Origin: Parastagonospora avenae f. sp. tritici 18332-5
Taxonomy: Eukaryota; Ascomycota; Dothideomycetes; Pleosporales; Phaeosphaeriaceae
Direction: 5' to 3'
NCBI GenBank assembly: GCA_022559985.1
Contig: JAFJTR010000067.1
Location: 62,001 to 126,000 of the forward strand
Length of the DNA stretch: 64,000 nucleotides
The notes beneath the pieces were generated by a model that saw only the letters and a program-made list of their open reading frames with translations, was not told the origin of the DNA and ran no database searches. The stretch's first letter is position 1, and every line of letters starts with the position of its first letter. Positions 56,691 to 64,000 of the stretch are shown here, one piece after another. A program made the position numbers and the translations under genes.

Positions 56691-57884
56691 ATGCAATTCG
56701 CTCCACCACACATTGCCGTATTACATCCGCCACTTTGCAGGCAGAAAAGAGAGGTGTGTATGACTAAATGCTCATACTGCGGCAGAGGCGTTTGTGGTGT
56801 TCTCGCAAGATATCCCTTCTCAGTCACTCGGCTTCATCGACTCGCAAGCATCCATACTCGAAGTAGGCGTTGCAGGCCATGATTTGGTCATCCACCAGTC
56901 GCCGGGGTTGCTGAACTCGAATCGCAAGGAGGGCACGACAGGAGCCGGTAGGTGTGGCTTTTGCCTCTTCATTGTCATCTGCTCACGTGCAGCCGTCATC
57001 TTACACTTGAGAATCTCCAGGCTGGTCTCCATTCCCACTTTTGCGAAAGCATCAGCTTCACGCATTTCACATTTGATCTTTCTTGCTTCTCATATTTCAT
57101 TTTCAGTCACTTCAAGCTAGCAACACACCATACCATCTTGTCCATAACAAAACTCATTTCTCACGTCTTTGTTCACCGTCGACCCTATAGCATTCTCATC
57201 TTCACCATTCCAACTTCCACCATTTCCATCGAAGCACACTATCCCTACTACTCCAGCCCCATACCAACCCCCCAACTAACCACCCCAGTCGTATGGAAAA
57301 TCACTCCCCTCTTCGCAACCTGGCTCTCCTCCCCAAGCAACCCCCTCTCAATCCTCCTCACACCCACCACCACCATCCTCGAACTCGGCGCCGGCGTCTC
57401 CGCCATTGTCGCGCTCGCGCTCGCCCCCCTCGTCGCCCGCTACACCGCCACAGACCAAGACTACGTGCTCAAATTCCTCCGGCAAAACGTCGCTGAGAAT
57501 CTGGATGCCGTGTTTCCCAAAGCCAGAGCGAAGAAGGCTGTGGGGAATGAGGGCAGGATCAGGGTCGAGGCGCTGGATTGGGAAAAGGACGATGTCAGGG
57601 ATAGACAGGCGGTGGATGTGATCGTGGCGTGCGATTGTATATACAATGAGTCGCTGATTGAGCCGCTGAATAGTACGTGTGCGGCGCTGTGTCGGCTGCG
57701 GGCGCACGACGATACGCCGACGGTGTGTTTGATTGCGCAGCAGTTGCGGAGCCCGGATGTGTTTGAAGCGTGGCTAAAGAGTTTTCATGAGAAGTTTGAG
57801 GTGTGGCAGGTTCCGGACAGTATGTTGGGGGAGGGGCTGAAGGAGGGAAGTGGGTTTGTTGTGCATGTTGGTATCGTGCGGTAA
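56691..57884 (+). CDS. RKM5: RKM5-like ribosomal lysine N-methyltransferase (methyltransferase family 16)
   Basis: Protein-lysine methyltransferase of the METTL21/Rkm5 type; yeast Rkm5 modifies ribosomal protein L1. The 3' exon (57289-57884) is secure: VVWKITPLFATWLSSPSNPL, motif I ILELGAGVSAIVALALAPL, YTATDQDYVLKFLRQNVAEN, LDWEKDD, VDVIVACDCIYNESLIEPLN. The exon before it ends at 56947 after FVVFSQDIPSQSLGFIDSQA and LNSNRKEGTTGA, so the intervening intron is 341 nt, unusually long here. The 5' end is uncertain. My model starts at ATG 56691 and removes a 34-nt intron (56755-56788), shorter than normal; an unseen upstream exon is possible. Identification of the family is good, the gene model moderate. 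Confidence 0.7.
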
Positions 57885-57949
57885 GGGGGGGAATATACAT
57901 TAGTCCATATATACATGGAAGGAGGATTCTAAATGGCAGATACCATCGT

Positions 57950-60017
57950 CTAGTTGGCATAGTATTCCAATCCCGTTCCCAGCGTTTCGCACTGCGGCAG
58001 CTCACGCCACGCTTCGTTCCTGACATTGACATCCAACACCCTCACCGGCTTCGCGTTGCTCGCACCAACCGGATCCCAAGCTCCAGCTTTAGCAACAAAC
58101 ATGGTCGTGTTAGTGAAGCCCCTAGCGTTCAAATAGTCCTTCGCAGGCGTCGGGTCACCCGTGCGCGCAAACGCACTCCACGAATCGACAATGTACTGAC
58201 TGAACGGGATGTCGTTCTGATCTCTCGGGACTTTACCCTGACTGATCGTCGTTCCAAAGACAGCGTATAGCTCGCCCGAATGGCACTTGTAGAAGGGCAA
58301 CGTAGGGTCGCCAAAGGGATGCGCCGGAGTGACAGGGGCTTCGCAGGCAGGCGGGTTAGGGCTGTATCCCGCAATCTGGTATGCGCGATCGAATTCATAT
58401 GCGTAGATCTTCGTGAAGACCTTGTTCTTGGCTGCAACATGGGCGGTACTCTGGGCAAGGCAACGGAAGATGCGGTCCGTGGACACTCGCGAGGTCAGGT
58501 TGAACAGGTTTTGCGTTGTAAGGGCATTGTACGGGATTGGGAACACCGATGGGTTACCGATGACAGTGGAGACTGGCAGACTGGCAGTGGCATAGACGGC
58601 GGTGAGGTTGAGTGATGTCGGGTAGGAGATGAAGTTGGAGCCGTCGTCGTGCATCAGGCCGGCCAGGATGGGTATGGAGAGCTTGGGGCCTGTCGAGGAG
58701 AGGGAGAGGCCGGAATTGGGGAGAAAGGCACCATCGGCAACGGGAAATCTGGATCACGTTAGTGCGTAGTTCAACGCAAGACATGCTTCCTACAACGTAT
58801 TGAACTTACTGGACAAATGTCTTCTGACTGTAAAGCTTCAAAGCGTCGATCTTCCTCAAGCAGTCGATCACGTCGCTCGAATTGGTACATCCTGATTCGC
58901 TGATAATGGACCTGGTCTGGTTGGCGTACGCTGAGATGGGCTTGTATGTCGCATATCCAGTGCCATCGCCTGTAGCAATCAACGGCGAGCTCTGCATGAT
59001 GGCACCCGCGACCTTCTTGCTTGCTTGTGGGGAAGCAAGTAGCGCCCTCACAGATGCTGAGCCTGCGCTTTGTCCGAAGATGGTGATCCTATCCTTATCT
59101 CCTCCAAAGTCTTCGATGTGGGCGCGAATCCAGTCCAGCGCAGTGCTCTGGTCGCGGATACCTTGGTTGCCTGCCACAGTTGTGTTTTCGACTGAAAGAA
59201 AACCGAGCGTGCCCAGTCTGTAGTTGATCGTGACGGCTACAACGTCTCCTCGCGACGCAAGAGCGCTTCCATCGAAGGTCGGATCACTGGCAGCACCAGA
59301 AGTGAAGCTCCCTCCATATATCCACACCATTACCGCCTTCTTCTTGTGTGCGGCGACTTTGCCGTTGGGCAGGTATGGTGTCCATATGTTCAGCGACAGA
59401 CAGTCCTCACTGCACGTCTTGCAGTTCAGCTGGATGCATGTTGGGCCATACTCTAGCGCAGATGTGTTCGGTGCAGGCGGGAGGTAGACTGATTGTGCGA
59501 AGCGTGCAGGTATGGTCGCATAGTTGAGTCCCAGGAAACGGAACGCTTTGCTTTGTCGAATACCCGTGATGGTCGCGTTGTTAGTTGTGACGGTTACTTG
59601 GGAAGCAGTGCCGTTCACTGTGTTGGAGCACAGTGCGGGCAATGCGGTAGAACAAGCAGTGCTCGTGACCCTGCCGTCGACATTGATTGCTCGACATCCC
59701 GCCGTGCTGTTGCCACCAACCCAGAATGTGCCAACATTATCACTGCTCTTGCCGTGGGTGAGGAAGCGGAGGAAGCCTAGGTCCTGCTTCAAGCCGTCTG
59801 GGTTCCAGAGGGCCGTCCCAAGGGCAGCGCATCTTGAGGCAGCGCTCGAGTAGCTGCATTGGGTGCGAAGCGCGACGACTGCTGCATTTCTCGTAGTGTC
59901 GTTGCCGTAGAGGTCATTGTGGGTGACGATGGACAGGTCCGAACCGACAGACTGAGGGCTCACAGCCGCCGCGACGACAGAGAGAAGCGGTAACGAAAGA
60001 GACAAGAGACGAGTCAT
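57950..60017 (-). CDS. Secreted type-B carboxylesterase with lectin-like N-terminal region
   Basis: Alpha/beta-hydrolase of the cholinesterase/type-B lipase family. Exons 60017-58810 and 58748-57950 give 668 aa. A signal peptide (MTRLLSLSLPLLSVVAAA) is followed by a region of about 130 aa with five Cys (54, 63, 108, 122, 130) and a WVGG at 99-102, in the order seen in C-type-lectin-like domains. The esterase domain starts near IRQSKAFRFLGLNYATIPAR. It has SEDCLSLNIWTP, VMVWIYGGSFTSG, nucleophile Ser317 in FGQSAGSAS, and the likely catalytic His in YKCHSGELYAVFG. The acid position reads MHDDGSNF where most relatives have DEG. Many sequons fit secretion. Convergent with the RKM5-like gene (65 bp between stops). 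Confidence 0.88.
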
Positions 60018-61946
60018 TGCGAACACGACGAGAATCGAGAATGCGACATGATGCAAAGGCGCCGTAGGGCTACCAATTGTACCCACGGTGTAATAAGATA
60101 ATTTCAAACCCTACCGTCAGGCCTACCCCACGATGCGGAGAAGCACGGCGGGCTTGACTCGTTTGGTGCTACTTTTATAAACTACGGTTGAAATGATGAA
60201 GATGTACAGGGACATCCGGGCAGTGCTGGAGTCTCGCCTCGGCTGCGAGATCGAGCGAGCGCGTATTGAGCAGCATCTCCGTGACGAGGTTGCGGAGATC
60301 GTTTTACGCCTTCCTAAGGCAGGAGAGGCTGAAGACGTTTGCAGGCCTACGAGTCGTGTTGTTGTGTAATCAAAAAGCGACGTGTAGCGTCAGGCTGCGT
60401 AATTAAGCACGTAAGTTGTAAGTCGCAATTTCGGGTGCTGTCTGTGCGAAGTGTGCCACGGGCGCGCCCAGACGCGGTGCTGTTTGTTTGTGTAGGATGA
60501 ACGCTCGGGGTGATGATATGCGAACGCTGCGCGGGACACGCAGCGGTCTAGGGCGCCCAATCTCTGGGGAACAGGCTGGACTGTGTGTCCATCTGTGCTC
60601 TGGCGACGCGACACGCAGAAGCCGCGTGAAATGCGAGAGCTAATAGAATGTGGCTACGGATGGCTCGGAGCTGTTGTTGTACTCGTCGGGTTCACTGTGC
60701 TCGGCCGGGTAGCAGGCAGATGGTGGCAGCGACGGCTGCGGATGACGTTGGCCTTTATGCACGTTTCAAAAGCGCGGTTTGGAGCGGGGGCAGGTGCGTG
60801 CGGCTGGCAGCCGTCCTTATCACGCCCTCTCGACAGCGACTGCCTCTTCACCACGCCTCCCGGAAGTTTGTCGGGCCGGGCACACGCCGTGGACTCGAGG
60901 AATGTCTTGAGCAGCGGGCATTCCATGCGCGCGTCAGTGTCGGTCTGTTTTCATCATCACAAAGCTCAGGCCACGACGGCGAACGGCAAACCGAACATGA
61001 TCGACATCCCAGCGAAACTCCTCACGCACCTTGCCCCTTCCGTACTAGGCGCATGGTCCCACATGCTGCGCGGCTGTTCATTGGTCGCGTTGTCGCTGCC
61101 GTCTCATCACACAATTCAGCGCCCCTTCCGACTCTGTTGCATCTTTTATCTCTCGCGATGCCGGCGGTCGTCCTCATGGTACCCTGGCCACGCTCGTCAA
61201 ACAATATGCCCTCTACTCAGTGCGCACAGTCGCGCCAGAGCCGTCGTAGATATGATTCGCCGTTGCTCAGTTGCTCACTGCACGCTTTGCTGCTAATTTC
61301 AGCATTCTAGCGTTTTGCTCACGAAAGCTGGACTGTACGCACAGACCAGACCTCTTTGTGAGCTAACCGAATGCGCGATTCCTCCTCATTCGCACCTTTG
61401 CTGTCCTGCATTCACCACTGACTCCGTCGCCTCCACGAACATCCTCTCTGCCACCCCGAATCGCTAACAGCGCAGCTCCCGTGGTCGAACTCGTGGCCCT
61501 TGACTGCGCGCCCTGCTTCCTTTGTTGCTGTCGCCGACCACGCCCTCCGAGACCCGCCTCTTTCTCCCTCTCTCGTCACCTCTCCTTTACCGTGCGCGCA
61601 CCACATGGACACGTCTGCCCGCGAACTCAGCACCCTCTTCTGATGATAGCGGTGCCCTCACGCGTGCTCCGTGACGTTGCAGTGCCATTTCCCACGCCCG
61701 CCTCCTCTGTCCACGCTCCTGGACACGAAAGCCTCTTCTCCAGGCCCCCAGCTCCGCGATAAACACTCGAATCGACCCAGAACGCCGGCAGTCCGCTGCC
61801 AGCCGTCGTTAGATTCGTTGGCGTCGTCCGTGCCAGTTGTGCTTTGGTCGTTGTCGCGTAGGGCGTCATGCGATCCAAGGCACGTAGAGCCTGAGCCACC
61901 CACAATACCATCCCACAGTCCCCTTGTTCAGCGTGTCTGCCAGATT
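60018..61946. other. Intergenic region, divergent esterase / SET3 promoters
   Basis: About 1.9 kb between divergent start codons. Two overlapping plus-strand frames of 220-237 codons (60583-61310) lack family resemblance, and similar frames occur on the other strand. From about 61380 to 61760 the plus strand is strongly pyrimidine-rich, typical of ascomycete promoters and long 5' UTRs. A 5'-UTR intron of SET3 cannot be excluded. Confidence 0.4.
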
Positions 61947-64000
61947 ATGACTGACGTCTCGTCGGTCAAGGCGCACGCTGAACCTCAGCCAGCTCCTACA
62001 CCCACGCCAAACGGTGCCACACCACCCGCCTACACCAACGGCTCCCCCGTCCCAGACGGAACGATAGAGGAAGAAGAATCGTCCACGATAAAGTGCATAT
62101 GTGGCTTTGCCGACGATGACGGCAACACCGTCTTGTGCGAGAAGTGCGACACATGGCAGCACATCGTGTGCTACTACGAGTCCGCTCAGCATGTCCCAGA
62201 CGTGCACGAGTGCACTGACTGTGCTCCACGCCCTGTCGACAAGACCAGCGCATCCGAAAAACAGCGCCTGCGACGAGAGATGCTTGTTGAACGGAAAGGT
62301 CGACCGAAGACCGCAGCCAAGAACCCGAAGAAACGTACCAAGGACACTTCCGGTGCCGTCCAGCCTAACGGGTGGCCATCGCATACCACCGAACTACACT
62401 ACAACCCCGAGCGAAAAAGTGGCAGCCCGCGAGATCAGCCTCCACCCAACAAGCGTCCAAAGACCAGCCATCGCACCTCCAACTCCGTGAGCATCAGCCA
62501 AGCGCCTTCTCTCGTTCCGGCTTCTCGCAAACGGGGCGCTTCAGTCATCCTCAACGGACACAGCCCCGTCAAGTCTCCTACCAACCCAGACGCTTCAATG
62601 GAGGAGTTCTCTTCCGAGTTCATGACCCTCTATCGGCAGTCAGAACCACCTGCACCAGACTCGAACTCATACACCAGCATCGGTGTAGCCAACGACATTT
62701 CGACTTGGCTAACAGACCCTGAAGCTTTGGCTGATGCCAGCGGCGGCAAGAAACCACATGACCTTTTCTCACGCATAGATCAACCAATACACGAGCTCGG
62801 CGCACCCAGCATCGCCAAGCAAATCGAGGTGGACTCTGGCATAGTCGCGCATGGGCAGCACCCGCAGTGGCATTTCATCATCGTAGATGAAATTGTTGCT
62901 GAAGGCGGATACATTGGCGAACTCAAAGGCTTGGTGGGGCGCAAGGAAGACTACTTCTCCGACCCCTCAAATCGTTGGGAGCTTCTGCGGCATCCTGAAC
63001 CCTTTGTTTTCTTTCCACCCCATCTCCCCATCTACATCGATGTGCGGCGAGAAGGTAACATTCTTCGCTACGCGAGGAGAAGCTGTGTGCCCAACATGCA
63101 CATGAAGATCTTTATCGAGTCGAGCAACGAGTTTCACTTTTGCTTCCTTGCCTCACGACAGATTGATCCCGGCGAGGAGCTTACTGTTGGTTGGGATATC
63201 GACTCTGAAGTGTTCAAGCAGCTAGCAAAGGTCGTCACAAACGGCGCAAAGGACGGCTTCAGGAAAATACAACCATGGGCTTCATGTGTGCTAGCCAACT
63301 TTGGCGGGTGCGCATGTGACACATCCACTGGGCATGAGTGCCTCCTTGAGCGTGCCCGCCGCAGCACCATTGCTGAGCAGCCAAAAACCAAGGGAAGAAA
63401 GACAAAGAAATCGCAAATCTCACCACTGAGCACAGGCCATGCCACAAATAGCCGCGCGGGCAGCGAGACGTTGAACCACGATGCCGGCGATGACGACCAA
63501 ATGGACGCTAGATCCACATCGGGCTCCCGCAAGTCTAGCAGTCGTGATCACACGCCAGCTACCCACTTCTCTACCGAGGGCGACCTGAAGATGTCTGAGC
63601 GCGAGAAGCGAAAGCTCCAACAACAGGAAAAGCTGTTCAAGCAGATGGATTTCGATGCTGACCACAAGGGCAAGAAGGGCAAGCGAAATAGCGCTGGGTC
63701 TTCCCTGAACACGCCCAGCCTGTCATCTACCGTAAGGCGCTTCTCCCGAGCGTCACTTTACGATACTAATGCAGTTGTACAGAAACGCTTGGGTCATCCG
63801 GAACCCTCTCCATCGGCACGGCATCGCGAACACAGCCACGGTGTGGCCCGCAAAACGTCCGGCAGCTCGACGAAAACCAATGGCCGCGCTGCACCCAGAC
63901 CGAAACCTGTGTACAAGGAAGCTTCGACACAAACAGAGGATGACAGCCCTGTCGCGCCTCAGAGCTATGCAAGGCCACGCGACATGAAGCCACCTATGTC
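61947..64000 (+). CDS. SET3: SET3-like chromatin protein (PHD finger + SET domain), 3' end beyond window
   Basis: Scaffold of the Set3 histone-deacetylase complex, which represses or times transcription by reading methylated H3. The frame is open from ATG 61947 to the window end with one probable 51-nt intron (63732-63782; GTAAGG, ACTAAT, TACAG). PHD finger at residues 50-92 (CICGFADDDGNTVLCEKCDT, WQHIVCYYES, HECTDC). After a basic disordered region comes the SET domain (about 293-422) with VRREGNILRYARRSCVPNMH and DPGEELTVGWDID. The usual NHSC of active SET enzymes reads RRSC, as expected for catalytically doubtful Set3/MLL5-type proteins. A Lys/Gln-rich coiled-coil stretch (SEREKRKLQQQEKLFKQMDF) follows. 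C-terminus missing. Confidence 0.9.
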   Translation, partial: MTDVSSVKAHAEPQPAPTPTPNGATPPAYTNGSPVPDGTIEEEESSTIKCICGFADDDGNTVLCEKCDTWQHIVCYYESAQHVPDVHECTDCAPRPVDKTSASEKQRLRREMLVERKGRPKTAAKNPKKRTKDTSGAVQPNGWPSHTTELHYNPERKSGSPRDQPPPNKRPKTSHRTSNSVSISQAPSLVPASRKRGASVILNGHSPVKSPTNPDASMEEFSSEFMTLYRQSEPPAPDSNSYTSIGVANDISTWLTDPEALADASGGKKPHDLFSRIDQPIHELGAPSIAKQIEVDSGIVAHGQHPQWHFIIVDEIVAEGGYIGELKGLVGRKEDYFSDPSNRWELLRHPEPFVFFPPHLPIYIDVRREGNILRYARRSCVPNMHMKIFIESSNEFHFCFLASRQIDPGEELTVGWDIDSEVFKQLAKVVTNGAKDGFRKIQPWASCVLANFGGCACDTSTGHECLLERARRSTIAEQPKTKGRKTKKSQISPLSTGHATNSRAGSETLNHDAGDDDQMDARSTSGSRKSSSRDHTPATHFSTEGDLKMSEREKRKLQQQEKLFKQMDFDADHKGKKGKRNSAGSSLNTPSLSSTVRRFSRASLYDTNAVVQKRLGHPEPSPSARHREHSHGVARKTSGSSTKTNGRAAPRPKPVYKEASTQTEDDSPVAPQSYARPRDMKPPM

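Noticed and set aside
60583..61310. Two overlapping plus-strand frames of 237 and 220 codons before SET3
   Set aside because: They overlap in different frames, have no domains or start context, and fit a GC-rich promoter region.

Overview
The window is nuclear DNA from a filamentous ascomycete (Pezizomycotina). The evidence is many short GT-AG introns of about 50-60 nt with CTAAC or CTGAC branch sites, fungus-only families (Zn2Cys6/Fungal_trans_2 regulator, ROT1, AzgA and UapA-type purine permeases, LaeA-like methyltransferases, peroxisomal MFE-2, SET3), and low gene density. A dothideomycete is my best guess, but that is inference. Nothing bacterial, plasmid-borne or CRISPR-like was seen, and no intact transposon.

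Layout. 0-5 kb: an importin-beta gene of the MTR10 type (cut by the left edge) diverges from the spliceosomal SmE gene; FAU1 (folate) and ROT1 (ER chaperone) follow as a divergent pair. 5.4-9.4 kb: a long Zn2Cys6 transcription factor. 9.4-13.6 kb: a gene-poor stretch. 13.6-16.1 kb: a fungal membrane-protein gene with an in-frame stop in its 5' exon, and a frameshifted remnant of a second copy. 16.4-20.0 kb: a secreted Gly/Pro-repeat protein and an MFS carrier. 20.5-22.9 kb: ORC4 with a long basic tail. 24.15-24.36 kb: a tRNA-Lys(CUU) gene. 25.3-31.8 kb: a methyltransferase-like protein, an AzgA-type purine permease and a small membrane protein. 32.3-35.2 kb: the multifunctional beta-oxidation enzyme (FOX2). 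38.7-46.8 kb: a LaeA-like methyltransferase, a CE16 acetylesterase and a UapA/UapC-type permease. 49.5-60.0 kb: delta-9 desaturase (OLE1), TDP1, a long-chain acyl-CoA synthetase, an RKM5-like lysine methyltransferase and a type-B carboxylesterase. 61.9 kb to the right edge: SET3 (PHD + SET), incomplete.

Most genes are independent housekeeping units. Shared themes are fatty-acid metabolism (desaturase, acyl-CoA synthetase, MFE-2) and purine uptake (two unrelated permease types 14 kb apart). No biosynthetic cluster is evident.

The most unusual object is the tRNA-Lys(CUU) gene at 24153-24359. Its 73-nt mature sequence folds perfectly, but it is split by three insertions: a conventional 32-nt anticodon-loop intron, and two 51-nt insertions in the D stem and at the T stem/loop junction. 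The two 51-mers look like spliceosomal introns: GTATGT or GTAAGC at the 5' end and CTAAC exactly 10 nt before the 3' end (AG in one, TG in the other). An AT-rich box about 35 bp upstream and a T9 terminator flank the gene.
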